Source: Tetradesmus obliquus
Taxonomy: Eukaryota; Chlorophyta; Chlorophyceae; Sphaeropleales; Scenedesmaceae
NCBI GenBank assembly: GCA_030272155.1
Contig: CP126198.1
Location: 1,550,001 to 1,614,000, forward strand
Direction of reading: 5' to 3'
DNA length: 64,000 nt
The notes under the pieces are model-generated. The model saw only the letters and a list, made by a program, of their open reading frames with translations, had not been told where the DNA came from and ran no database searches. Position 1 is the stretch's first letter. The number at the start of each line of letters is the position of its first letter. Below are positions 51,508 to 63,201 of this stretch, piece by piece. The position numbers and the translations under genes were made by a program.

Positions 51508-53200
51508 TACTATGTGATACTGGTTGGACTATTCATGGCAGCTGCGCAACTTGCGGGAACGGTAGCTTGGTTTGGCGCGTCCAAGATCGTGCACCTTGGG
51601 AGTCGAACCTTTGCACCGTACATGTGTGACCGTAACAGAACCTTGTCAGAACAACAAACCTCTTCTGCAGGCACACCCGTTTTTTTTGCAAGCCTTTGAA
51701 CAGAAGGCTCCGCCTGAGCATTCGACGCAATCAAACTGGGAGTGCTGCGAGCGCCCCATGTGACATTTCACAACAACCTTTACACCAAAAAGCTACTATA
51801 CAGGTCGCAAAACTGCAGGTGCAGCACACGCCGTGCCTGTGGCATCAAGATGCGCCGCACATGCCCGATAATTCTACCACCATTCCAAGGTTTGCAGCAA
51901 CAAGCAAGCCAGACAACCACACTGCATAAAAGCTGCAATGGCACCTGGGCGTGCCAACATGCCCTGCTAGTCTAGCCACTGCATGCAAATACGCTGCAAA
52001 AACGCTGTGTCAGGGACTGCAACCATACAAAAGAAACCCTAAAACATGCAGAACAACAAGCTGTTGTGGCAGCCCAAGGATTAGGGCACCGCAGGCCACA
52101 TGCGACGTACACTGAAGGCTACTGATGAACTAAACCAAATATGCTCAGAAGCAGGACAATTTGGCATCCTTGCTCGTCATGTCGCAACGCATGAAGAGTG
52201 CTGCAACCCAGCAAGCCTTAACACGCTCCACCAGGTGTGAACGCCCCCCCTGCTTGCAGGCAGCGCTGGCCACAAAGGGGTCGTGGCCACATTTGTTGCC
52301 AGCTGAGCTCAATTTGTAGGCAGTGCAGCAACCGTGTTGTTTCAAGTTGGGACTTTCGGGCAGTGTACACATTTCCGGCCGGGAATGTGTACATTGCACT
52401 GCAGTGCCAACTTCTAACAACGCAACTTTTTGCTGCACCACACACACATGCTGAGCTAGCCGGCGCATAGTGGCCAAAGAGACCTCCTCCCTTCCTAGGA
52501 CAATCTGAAGGAAACCTCCTAAAGCACTTTCTAGGACACACCAGCAAGGCAAAAGCTGGATGCAGCCTCCAACTCATCTGCTCCTTAGTGAACTGGACCC
52601 CTTCTATGTAACTAGGCGCAGCACGGAGTCACTGAGCGCTGCCTGAATGCCGCAGCAGCTGCAGCACGAAGTCACGAAGCGCTGCCAGAATGCCGCAGCA
52701 GCTGCAGCGGCTGCTGGAATACTGCGGTGCAGCCCCATACACATGAATACATGCTGCTTGCATGTACACACCAAACTGCGGCTGGACAGATCTGTCCACA
52801 CCAGTTGCAATCCAGCTGTCCATGTAAGCAGTGGGGCTGGGGCCTGACTAATCAAACATATCGCCCTCCATGAGCACTGGCCAGTTCTAAACAGCTCCAG
52901 CTGCACAATTTAAGATGTGCATGCTCCTCCCTTGTGGCATGGCAACACAAGCATGTCAGCAGGCCAAGCCGCCATGCTGCAATCCCACCCAGCTGCACTG
53001 CTAACACCTTGCGGCCGTGCAGTGCTGCCATAAAGCCGCAGGGGCTCAACCTGCTGCTCCTGCTGCATGATAAACTATCACGGCTGCACAGAAGCGAAAG
53101 CTGCCTGCACGTTCTGTGCTGCTGCCGACTGCCGCTTTCAGCAGGCACACACTGCAGCTGCCTGGACTGTGCGGCAGTAGCAGCAGCAGCGTTGACAAGC
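51508..53200. other. No gene recognised between the secreted-protein gene and the permease
   Basis: About 1.7 kb with fewer triplet tracts than the genes around it. Frames on both strands are short and unrelated to anything I know. It should hold the secreted-protein promoter and the permease 3' flank. Short direct repeats appear at 52610-52720 (GCACGGAGTCACTGAGCGCTGCCTGAATGCCGCAGCAGCTGCA-type units, two copies). Confidence 0.45.
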
Positions 53201-53239
53201 CGCATGTTGCTTGCGCAGTGTAGCGCTGTGCTGCTGTCT

Positions 53240-53605
53240 CTTGTGTCAGCACTGGTAGCATTACGGAAAGGGCTTATGCTGTGCTGCACTACCCATGCAC
53301 TGTTGGCCCAAGCTGCCCATCGCACTGCGCTGCACAGCAATACACTGCTTTGCCGCTTGCGTGCGGTGCTGCTTTGCTGTTTCTGACTCAGCACTGGTAG
53401 CAGTGCGGGAAGGGCTTGAAATGCTGCACGTCATGGATGAACTGCGCAAAGCTGTAGGCAATGCCGAACCCAGTGCCTGCAGATGAGACGTGGCGGAAGC
53501 AGCAGCAGCAGGATAAGCAGTCAGCCCATGTCTTATGTCACATACCCAGCCACGAATGAACTGCGCCAAGCTGTGGGCGATGCCAAAGCCAGTGCCTGCA
53601 GCGGG
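53240..53605 (-). repeat. Three copies of the terminal permease exon region
   Basis: The real last exon (53476-53388) codes TGFGIAYSFAQFIHDV, then HFKPFPHCYQC and stop. One copy of its start (GTGFGIAHSLAQFI) lies upstream at about 53538-53600. A degenerate copy of its end lies downstream at about 53246-53300, where an in-frame TAA and CYQC plus TGA are still visible. Confidence 0.85.
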
Positions 53606-54059
53606 GAGTGACAGCAATTGCCACATGCTGTAAGCGCACGGAAAGGTGAAACTACAATGACAACGCACCACAAGCAGCAGCAATTGTACTGCTACTCAAA
53701 TCATGGCATGTAGGCGCCCATGAAGGCATCAAGTTCACTATGAAGAAGGCCACCATGAACTCGCCACTCAATGCACTTTTCACTATGCAGAAGTCCACTA
53801 TGAACTTGCTGATCATTGTTCGCTATGACAAAGGCCACTTTGTACTTCCCGCTCACAATTCACTATGAAGAAGGCCACAATGAACCTCTGGCTCACCGTT
53901 CACTATGACGAACGCCACTGTGAACTACCTGCTACCCACTCACTATGAAGTTACCACTGTGAACTTCCCACTCACCGTTCACTATGAAGAAGGCCACTAT
54001 GAACACGTTGAAGGCGTGGATGCCACTCCAGCCGCCAAGCAGCGTCATCATCCAACTGC

Positions 54060-54103
<44 letters not shown>

Positions 54104-54461
54104 GGCTCCATCGTTACGTGACACGTGCTGCGCCCCTGCACAACACCTACTAGGACACTGCATACAGATGCTGCATGACACTCACAGCACCGCATGATGC
54201 TGTTAGCATCCACCCATACCATCTAACTAATAATCCATTTAACATCAATCTGTAATCCAATTCTGCGCACCTTGGCGGTGGCCGTACACATGCCTGCTGC
54301 CTGTCCTTGGTGCGGTGCAGCCAGCTGTATGCAGCAGCTGGGAAGGCAAAAGCCACCAGGGGGCTGGTGATAGAGGCCACGACTGCATTGATGGTGCCGT
54401 AGAAAGGGAAGGCGACCGCAAAGACTGCCACGGAGATGGCTGCAGAGGGTTCAGGGTTTTC

Positions 54462-54515
<54 letters not shown>

Positions 54516-55534
54516 GCAGAAAAAGACGGCTCAGTTGTATTATTTGGTGCCGTAGAAAAGAAAGGCCACCGCAAAAACTGCCACGGAGATGGCTGCGTAA
54601 CAGCAGCAGCAGCAGCAACAGCAGCAGCATCAGCCAGCAGCAACAGACAGCTCAGCGGTGTTGCTCAAGTGCCGAAGAAGGGGGAAGGCAAAGGCCACCA
54701 GGGGGCTGGTGATGGAGGCCACGACTGCATTGATGGTGCCGTAGAAAGGGAAGGCGACTGCAAAAACTGCCACGGAGATGGCTGTGCAGCAGCAGCAGCA
54801 GCAGCAGCAGCAGCACCAGCAGCAGCAGCACCAGCAGCAGCAGCAGCAACAACATATGGCTGAGAGGCGTTTCTTTATGCGTAAGAAGGAGGAGTGCGAA
54901 GGCCACCAGGGGGCTGGTGATGGAGGACACCACTGCGTTGATGGTGCCGTAGAAAGGAAAGGCCACTGCAAAAACTGCCACGGAGATGGCTGCAGAAGGC
55001 AGCAGTAGCAGCAGCAGGAGTTGGCCAAGCAGGACTGCTGAGCTGTTCTGCAAGCTGTGTGCTTGCAGCACTGCTGGTGTGTGGCGCAGCGCAGCAGCTT
55101 ATGAGTTGGCAAGGCCAGACACAGGCATGTATCAGCATAAGCAGCCCTAAACCAGCAGCTGCGGCACTCACAGACAGGCAGGCGCGCCAGCACTCGCACG
55201 TAGATGGGCTTGGTGTGCACCCGCAGCGCCTTCTCACACACATACTTGCAGCCTCCTATTCAATCAGGTGTATGTCGCGGCGTAGCCACATGAACACACT
55301 GATGTAACACCTGATCATCCTGCAGACTATACACTTGCGCTGTGCTAGTAGCCTAGAGGAAGGCTGCCTGCTAGGATCCAGGTGCTCTAGGCTGCCACAG
55401 CAATCAAAACAAATATTACTTACAGACAGGCAGGCGTGCCAGCACACGTATGTAGATGGGCTTGGTGTGCACACGCAGCGCCTTCTCGCACATGTAGTAC
55501 AGCGGTGCGCTGTACAGGCAGAAGGCAATGATCT

Positions 55535-55574
<40 letters not shown>

Positions 55575-55880
55575 CGGCAGCATACGTGGCGGCGGCATCA
55601 AAGCAGGTAACAGTCTTGGAAGCGCTGAAATGTTTTGGGTACCTGTGCCAGACTTGGAGCTGAACAATGCTCCAGGGTACAAAGATTGTTTCAGCATGGC
55701 CATTACCTGACACGAACATGTGTGCTTCACTGTGGCACCTCTGCCAGATTGCTGCTGTTAGTAACATGTTGTACAACAACTTTCAAAATACAATGGCTCA
55801 CCTGGTGCACCAGCATGAGGTAGATGGAGATCTTCTTGGCCAGCGTCAACGGCAGGATGCCATACACGTTGCCTGCAGCG

Positions 55881-55933
<53 letters not shown>

Positions 55934-57207
55934 GCAGCAGCAGCAGCCATTAACAGCAGCAGCAAGTAACAGCAGCAGCAGCAGCAGCAGCAGCAGCGTC
56001 AGCGTCAGCGTCAGCGTCAGCGTCAGCGGCAGGATGCCATACACATTGCCTGCAGCAGCAACATCAACGTCCCTCGTTACTCGGCCACGCAACCATGAGG
56101 CCAAGGCACCAGGTACAACACGGCCTCACCTAGGCAGGTGCACTGCCTGTCTAAACACGACCCCTCACCGTTGTGCAGCGCCTGATCGGGCCATGCCAGC
56201 TGCACCACCGTGGTGTGGCAGTGTGTGGCAATAGGGCAACAGAACAATCAAGCGGCAACCTGGCAAATCAACTGCCCATCCGGCAGATTTCTCACTGTTG
56301 TGCAGTGCCTGATTGGACCACACCAGCTGCACGTACCCATACCCATAAAGCCAGGGAGCAACAGGCTGATAGGGCAACGAGGCCTAACACGTCAGCCGAC
56401 TCAACTGCCTGTCCAGCATGACTGCTCACCGTTGTGCAGCGCCTGGTCAGGCCATGCCAGCTGCACGGCCATGACGCCATTAGGCCATGCAACACCACAG
56501 GCCTTGATCAGACAACACAAAGGCCTTTCCAAAAATTTCTCTTACCGTTGTGCAGCGCTTGGTCTGGCCACGCCATCTGTACTGCCGTGGAGTGTGGCAG
56601 TGTGAGGCAGTAGGACAAAAGAACAATCAGGCAGCAAACCTGGCAAATCAACTGCCTGTCCAGCATGACTGCTCACCGTTGTGCAGCGCCCGGTCGGGCC
56701 ACGCCAGCTGCACTGTCACAAGGCCCACAAGGCAATAGGGCAATAAGACATGACATTCAAGCCCAACATTTCAGGCAACGCAACTGCCTGCCTGGCAAGG
56801 CTGCTCACCGTTGTGCAGGGCTTGGTCGGGCCATGCCATCTGTACTGCCGTGGAGTGTGGCAGTGTGAGGCAACAGGGCAACAGAACAATCAGGCGGCAA
56901 CCTGTCAAACCTTATTAGTCACCATATGTATCACACAACTCTCCTCACCGTTGTGCAGCGCCTGGTCAGGCCACGCCAGCTGCACTGCCGTGGAGTGAGG
57001 CAGTGTGAGGCTGAAGATGTACAGGAAGGCCCACCAGTAGACACGCGTGTAGCCCTCGGGAACAAACATGCTGTCCATGATCTCGCTGTAAAGATGAAGG
57101 TCCAATGTTGTTCCAGCAGCAGCGGCAGCAGCAGCAACAAAAGGAACAGTGGCAGTGTGAGTCAGTGTGTAGCCCTCGGGGACAAACATGCTGTCCATGC
57201 TCTCGCT

Positions 57208-57243
<36 letters not shown>

Positions 57244-57418
57244 AGGTCTGTGGCGGTTGTAAATCAGTGTGCAGGCCCCCGGACAAACATGCTGTCCATG
57301 ATCTCGGTGTAAAGATGAAGGTCCAAGGTCCAGCAGCAGCAAGCACAGTGGCGGGACAAAGTCAGTTTGTAGCCAAGTGGGGAGAATCATGCTGTCAATG
57401 ATCTGCTGTTGTTGTGGC

Positions 57419-57455
<37 letters not shown>

Positions 57456-57769
57456 ACAGTGGCGGTTGTAAGCGATTGTGTAGCCCTTGGGCACAAACAT
57501 GTCTTAAGGTTTCTCAGCAACCAGGCAAGCCTGATAACTTAGCGGCCGCCCCAACAACCTCAAACCATACCATTGAAAAGCAAACCAAGCAGCACGCCGA
57601 CTCACATGGCGTTGGCGTGCCCCCCGAAAGCGCTCATAATGACCGCGAATCCGTTGTAGAAGTCGCGCATGCCGGTCGGCGTGCGCTGCCCCGCATTGGG
57701 GGCCATGCCGTGCATGGCTGCACTGGCTACAATGTACCTGCAGAAAGAGATAAGTGCAGCAAAGATTGA

Positions 57770-57824
<55 letters not shown>

Positions 57825-60344
57825 CATGACAAAAGGAATGTCGTGTTGGGTGATAAGCGTTGTCGTTCGTGCCGCGCATGGTGGCGCGGGCCACAATGTA
57901 CCTGCGGCAGGTGATATGATGAGGCACGGACATACGCAGGCAGCAGCCGCCGCAGCAGCGCGATATCCAATACATATTAGTGCAGTGCAGAGCTGTAGGG
58001 TGAACGTAGTACAGCTGGTTGCTTGCATGTGTGTGGCTGTTGTCAAACTGCTGTGTTGTATCCTGTAGAAACATCTGCTGGGCGCAGCGTGTGGAACACT
58101 TACTAGTGGATCATGTGCATGCAACAGTTGGAACCAGACAATGTTCAGCACGCACGCAGACTGGTGAAGTTGGTGACGTCATAGTCAAAGATCACACAAA
58201 TGTAACTTTGTTCACACAAACATAAATAGTTCCTCCATGCAAGGCTCACCATGCGGTGTATGTTGTTCCCACCAGGCCCAGGATGTTGATGAAGCGGAAG
58301 TGGCGCAGCGTGGGCAGCAGCACCGACAGCTGCATCAGCACGCCAAACACGATGCCCAGCTGCCTGCAGGAGCGTAAGGCAATGGCAGCAGCAGGAGCAA
58401 CAGCAGAAAGTCTTAAACATTCTGAAAAATGGCAGCAGCACCGACAGCTGCATCAGCACGCAAAACACGATGTCCAGCTGCCTGCAGGAGCGTAAGGCAA
58501 TGGCAGCAGCAGGAGCAACAGCAGAAAGTCTTAAACATTCTGAAAATGGCAGCAGCACCGACAGCTGCATCAGCACGCAAAACACGATGTCCAGCTGCCT
58601 GCAGGGCCACAAATGCACACACAGAAAGAGCATTAATGTTAATGTTAATCACAAATTAATGTTAATCACCAATATTGGTGATCAGCAGCGGCGGCAGCGG
58701 CAGCAGTGTAGGATGCTGGTTGGTCAGTGGCACATGTTAGATCTGTAAGCATGTCACAATAACAGCAAACAGCTGTGTGAAACAAAGTCAAGAAGCCGGA
58801 TGCACAGCCACCGCCAGGCTAGGCTGCTGCCCTCCAATCTGGAGTTGCCGTTGACTAAGTCATGCACTAGAGAGCCGCATGTTGCAATGAACACAGCAGC
58901 CGCACGCACCGCTTGTCCAGGCTTTTGCTCTCCTCTAAATGGCGGGCACTGCAAGACATCACATACAACGATGCACCGCTCCACCCACAAACGACAGAGA
59001 TGAGCCGCCTGCTGCTTACCGCTTGTCCAGGCTGTTGCCCTCCTCCAGGTAGTAGGCGCTCCGGCTTACTAAAGTTGACCACTGGACCGCCACAGTGTCA
59101 CTATCGCAACAAACAAAACAAATGCACGCACCGCTTGTCCAGGCTGTTGCCCTCCTCCAGGTAGTAGGCGTCACTCGCGCTGGCCACAATCTGTGCCACG
59201 TTGGTGCCAAACAGAGACACCACCACCACCACCTGCAGCAGTGGCGGCAGCAGCAGCAGCAGCACATGTGACGTCTTTCTTTCAAAAACTCAACAGGATG
59301 CTGTGCCACAGAATACGCAGTGCCAGAAAGCACCCAGGGCGCTCATCAAACAAGCAGCCAGCCTGACGCCACCCACCTGCACCACGATGCGTGCCCAGGT
59401 GCCGAGGTTGTCCCTCATTATGTCATCGTGCTGTGCACAGTGAACACATCCCTCGCTGGCCGCTACCTGCCCCACTATGCCTACCCAGACCACCCCTCCC
59501 GCTCCACCATGTCCACCAGCACACAATGCGTGCCCAGGCCACCCGTCCCTCGGAAACCAGCAGCACTGCAGTCCTTGCAATTGCCGCAAACAAGCAGTTT
59601 GTTCTCACCTGCACTACAATGCGCGCCCATGTGCCGAGGTTGTCCCCGATGACGTCGTGGTACTGCGTCACGTGCTGCGACTTGCCCTCAGGGCCGTGCC
59701 AGCGCCCTGCCTTGATCTGCAGTGGGTGAGGGCGGGAAAGAAGCACAGAATGAACGAGTGCATGCCGGAAGGAGGGAGATAGTCAAGGGAGGTCAAGGTC
59801 GGCAGCAAGCTGGGATGAAGCAGGGAAGGCCCCCAGTCGAAACTTGTCCCCCAGCTCTTGATGAAGCTGCTGTGCAGTGTTGAGTGACAAGCACCACATC
59901 AACACGTCAGAGCTGGCTGCTGATCTCACCGAGCTGCTGCTGCTGCTGGTTGACTTCTGGCTGTACCACAACGGTTAGCAGACACACCTCTTGGCACGCC
60001 ACGCAACCTGCCTCTTCATGATGCTAGTACCAAAACAAGTACTAAAAGGCGGCTCGCAACAGCTCTCATGACACTCACCAGGCGCTGCTTGCGCTCCGCG
60101 TACAGCGCGATGAGGCAGTACACAGTCCTGAGGTCACACTGTGCCACCACATTACACACCCTCACTCAAAAGGGCAGCTCGCACACTCACCAGTCGCTGC
60201 TTGCGCTCCGCGTACAGCGCGATGAGGCAGTACATGGTCCAGAAGCTGAGCACGGCGCAGCCTACCGACAGCGGCACGGCCGCCGCCAGGCCCACCTTGC
60301 TGTAGGCATTGGGCAGCGTGAGCATGATCTGGCCGATCTGCGGT

Positions 60345-60397
<53 letters not shown>

Positions 60398-60737
60398 CAT
60401 CAGCAGTAGCAGCAGCAGTAGTAGCAGCAGCAGCAGGGCAGCAAACAGAAAGCCATTGCAAGGAGGGCAGGGTTGAAGGGGTGGCTGCTGTACTTGGTCT
60501 CGAGTGGGTCATGATGCACATGCCATGATGGCAGCAGAGGTGGCAGGTATTGCCCGGACCTCCTGTTCGAGCCCGGACGCTGCCAGTGGCAAGTGCCATG
60601 TTCAGCTGCATGCTGCACGCATGCTGCTGCTGCTGCTGCCGCACTGAAATGGCTGTGCTAGACGGTCCCTTTTTGCAGCTGCATCTGCAGCGCCTGACTG
60701 CAGGCTGTTTCTTGTCATTGCTGTGGCTAGCTGGTGT

Positions 60738-60787
<50 letters not shown>

Positions 60788-60898
60788 CCCACCTGTGCGC
60801 AGCAGGTTGTTAGCCAGCCATCCATAGGCAGCCCTGCATCCCCTCCAAACCAGCCATGCATCTTCTGCTTCCAACTACCTGCCTGCCCTCCAGCTGCA

Positions 60899-60933
<35 letters not shown>

Positions 60934-61098
60934 GTGGCCATGTCTGCTGGTGACAGCACTCTGCGTGCTGGATGTGGCGCCTGCAGCAGCTGTGTGCGAG
61001 CCCCGCCCAAGGCTGTCTGCAGAGGTAAAAGCGGACACGTGGTTTGTTGGGGTGTGAGCATGCGCGGTTGTGTTGTGAGCAGCTGCTGCAGTTCGCAT
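53388..61098 (-). CDS. AUX1/LAX-like auxin or amino acid permease (AAAP family, 12 exons, 520 aa)
   Basis: Multi-pass membrane proton symporter of the amino acid/auxin permease family. Exons on the minus strand: 61098-60793, 60337-60191, 59716-59609, 59232-59132, 58363-58250, 57737-57606, 57085-56949, 55872-55802, 55532-55424, 54439-54271, 54055-53976, 53476-53388; GT-AG, phases close, 521 codons with stop (plant AUX1 is about 485 aa). The N-terminal half of exon 1 is Gln/Ala-rich. Then DGWLTTCCAQ + IGQIMLTLPNAYSKVG matches the first transmembrane helix of AUX1. Further matches are SFWTMYCLIALYAERKQR, LFGTNVAQIVASASDAYYL, LDKRQLGIVFGV, GLVGTTYTAWYIVAS, AFGGHANAIEIMDSM, IFSLTLPHSTAVQLAW, SAPLYYMCEKALRVH, ARLPV, FPFYGTINAVV and the C-terminal CYQC. 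Transport of indole-3-acetic acid rather than ordinary amino acids is unproven. The start within exon 1 is the first ATG in frame. Confidence 0.92.
53720..54010 (-). repeat. Minisatellite derived from the 3' end of a permease exon
   Basis: About seven units of roughly 40-46 bases, plus-strand type TTCACTATGAAGAAGGCCAC..ATGAAC, fill 53720-54010. The rightmost unit is the actual 3' end of the exon at 54055-53976, coding FIVAFFIVNG, and the GTGAGTGGGAAGTTC donor region. The remaining units extend into the next intron. So this satellite-like array is the same phenomenon as the longer exon-end arrays, with a much shorter unit. Confidence 0.88.
54395..55000 (-). repeat. Four copies of the acceptor end of the permease exon coding FPFYGTINAVV
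   Basis: The acceptor-preceded segment coding ISVAVFAVAFPFYGTINAVV lies at about 54439 (real), 54595, 54783 and 54996. Two of the copies run further, through ASITSPLVAFA. Sense-strand CTG tracts separate them. Confidence 0.9.
55165..56065 (-). repeat. Duplicated ends of two permease exons and a GTCAGC microsatellite
   Basis: The donor end coding ALRVHTKPIYIRVLARLPV (real donor at 55423) has a copy at about 55165-55250. The acceptor end coding NVYGILPLTL (real at 55872) has a copy at about 56025-56055. Between them a plus-strand GTCAGC microsatellite (about 55996-56030) adjoins a CAG tract. Confidence 0.85.
56160..56960 (-). repeat. Seven-copy array of a permease exon 3' end (QLAWPDQALHN)
   Basis: The segment coding VQLAWPDQALHN with its GTGAG donor has the plus-strand donor core near 56166, 56293, 56427, 56542, 56674, 56806 and 56946, intervals 115-140. 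The copy at 56949 is the real exon end. The others lie downstream in the gene's direction, up to about 780 bases into the intron. All but two keep a canonical GT donor. Confidence 0.92.
57060..57500 (-). repeat. Four to five copies of the start of the permease exon coding EIMDSMFVPEGY
   Basis: The acceptor-preceded segment coding EIMDSMFVPEGYT is at 57085 (real), about 57205, 57305 and, more diverged, 57400 and 57500. Poly-CTG (sense) tracts separate them. A short copy of the next upstream exon's acceptor end (YIVA) lies at about 57900, upstream of the real one at 57737. Confidence 0.85.
58310..60240 (-). repeat. Repeated ends of four permease exons
   Basis: Start of the exon coding QLGIVFGVLMQLSVLLP: real at 58363, copies at about 58485 and 58603. 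Donor end coding YYLEEGNSLDKR: real donor at 59131, copies at about 59020-59060 and 58909-58940. Donor end coding GDNLGTWARIVVQ: real donor at 59608, copies at about 59380-59430 and 59525. Donor end coding ALYAERKQRL: real donor at 60190, copy at about 60078-60122. Confidence 0.87.
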
Positions 61099-61101
61099 CA
61101 C

Positions 61102-63038
61102 TGGTAAGCAGCAGCGGTGACAGCTTGGGCCATGCTATTGCTGTTGTGCACCGACCAGCGCAGTGACATGCAAGAGGTAGACATATCAACTCGTTTGAAG
61201 CTTCAAGGCCGAGCCTTCAGCTCCTGTTGTTGGCCGAAGAGCTTAGTGGCGCCAAACACTATGTCCTGTCACCACGTCCCTTGATCACGGCCAAAGTTTG
61301 TTGATTGCTAATTGTTAATCGTATTATGTATTATGGTAAGGACGAAGCAGCGAAACACTCACCGATGTAGATTTGAGCGTCTGCTCCACCGCTGCAGGCT
61401 CCTCCAGCTACGCTGTCCATGGTGTACCACACTAAGTCATCTAGATTTAATGCAACTAATGTCAACAAAATCTACGGAAAACTTCGAACAGGACAGCCTT
61501 CTATTGGCGAAATTGTGTAGCACCGTGCAGTGCTATTTTGGATAGCGGTGAAGCTTGGTCAAGCGCTTGGAATCGAAGTTTAAGCAATTGCTACACGCGT
61601 CTACGCGTAGCGGTGGACACAATGGGTCTGAAAACGTCATTCTTTTGGGTGTAGATTCTATTGGTCATCAATGTCGAAGGTCGTGCCCCATATGCCACAC
61701 GTTCCGGTTTAGAATAAACTGGAACAGATTTTTATCATGACGCAAAGCAGTAGTGTAAACACAGACACAGCTGCGGAACGCTGGCGGGAACTCGGATTGT
61801 TCTCCGTAACAGCAGTGTTACTACGACTTGAGTGCAAATCCAGTCGCAAAAACCTTGTTTCGCGTGACAAGAGTCAACGTCAACAGTGGTACACCGGGTG
61901 GAGAGGAACGTTCCTTGAGTGGACGTGGCAGGATGTCTGTCCAGTGGTCACACTAGTACTGTGAAGTGACTTCAGGGGTCCGATGTAATCAGTTTAAAGG
62001 ATTGCAGGAAATACAATAAATTCTGCAATAGCTGCATGCAACATATCGCTCACTCACATATCTAGAAGAGGGCCCCAAGGCACCACGGCTGCTACACCTT
62101 CAGGAATTACGGTGTAAAGATAGCATGAAAAATGCGAAATTGCGCACCTTCAAGCATTGCTGGGAAAATCCTGTGTTTTATCCAAGAGCGTCAACAAATG
62201 TTACACATGGACTGTCAAGGTCAGCACCTACCAAGCCACAACAGCTGGCACACTCGGCTGATTGCTGACTACCTTGTTCTTGCCTGGAATTACAGGAATG
62301 TCTGCAAGCGGGATAATGAAATAGTGCTCCCTCCCCTTCCCCCTTCGCCTGTTCATTCAGCCGCTCCTGTGGGGCGCGGGGCCGATGGCGACGTTGCTAT
62401 GGCTTAAATGGTAACATGATGATGATGATGAACAGCTGGCACACTGTGCCACAGTGCTGCTGGCAGCAGCATGCGTGCACGTGCACTGCTGCAGCCATCG
62501 CCACACGCATGCCTGGGAGGTCCATCACACCTCAAATCGCCAGTGCCGCTGATCAGCTGCTAACAGTGACAATCAGTGCGCACTTGCATAGGTGCACACA
62601 TGCAGATAACTGCACATGCAACCTTGGCTTTCATCACAAAGCCTGTCGCTGGTTGGAAAGACCAAAACTGTGCACATGTGCTGTGCACATGCATGCATTG
62701 GGCTGATTTAGAGGCACCACACATGCTGTGGCATACTAACAAACCCCCAGTCTCGGCAGCAGCTACATCACGCTATACTACATTGCTTTGCAATCAAACT
62801 GGCAACATACCAAAGGTAGGATTCACATAAGATTCAAACAGGTATACTGCGACCGCATCCACCGCAAGCTAAAAGCATTTGGCTGTTCAAAAGTGTCCTG
62901 CAAAGTACACCGGGACTATATATGCTTGCTGAATGCCGTGGTAAGCCTGCCTGCCGCTGCTGCTGCACACCATCACACCCAACAATGCCAACCTGGGTCA
63001 GGCCACGGCAGCAGTGCGGCAAAGTGCTCAGGCAACCT
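61102..63038. other. No recognised gene; lower triplet-repeat density
   Basis: This stretch should start with the permease promoter. It is more AT-rich around 61300-62200 than the rest of the window. A 75-codon plus-strand frame at 61737-61964 (ending WQDVCPVVTLVL) is the longest and resembles nothing I know; I do not call it. A short ATG-repeat lies at 62418-62430. Confidence 0.45.
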
Positions 63039-63083
63039 TCCACCAGTGTATGGGAAGACTACTCATGTGTCCTTGGTGCCAAC

Positions 63084-63121
<38 letters not shown>

Positions 63122-63201
63122 TCATGCCTGCCGCATGCATGAACCTGTGTGTGTTAATAGGCACCAAGGACACATGAGTAGTCTTCCCATACACTGGTGG
63201 A
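63039..63201. repeat. Near-perfect 163-base inverted repeat with a CA microsatellite in one arm
   Basis: The left arm (63039-about 63092, TCCACCAGTGTATGGGAAG...) and the right arm (about 63148-63201) are reverse complements over about 54 bases with only two or three mismatches near the inner end. Inside, GGTTCATGC and GCATGAACC form a second nested stem around a short loop. The CA repeat (63087-63118) lies at the inner edge of the left arm, and the right arm has only a short GTGTGTGT counterpart. It could form a long hairpin or cruciform. Confidence 0.9.

Noticed and set aside
51530..51640. Possible tRNA or tRNA-derived element on the minus strand
   Set aside because: A perfect B-box-like GGTTCGACTCC is present, but the flanking T-stem does not pair and no A box or acceptor stem fits.
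61328..61371. Frame beginning MVRTKQ, reminiscent of a histone H3 start
   Set aside because: Only the short RTKQ match is shared; the following residues do not resemble H3.
61737..61964. 75-codon frame as a small gene
   Set aside because: No family resemblance, no splice context and no homologous block; length is within chance for this base composition.
62788..63177. 129-codon frame ending in a Thr-His run
   Set aside because: The run is the CA microsatellite of the inverted repeat, and the rest has no recognisable domain.
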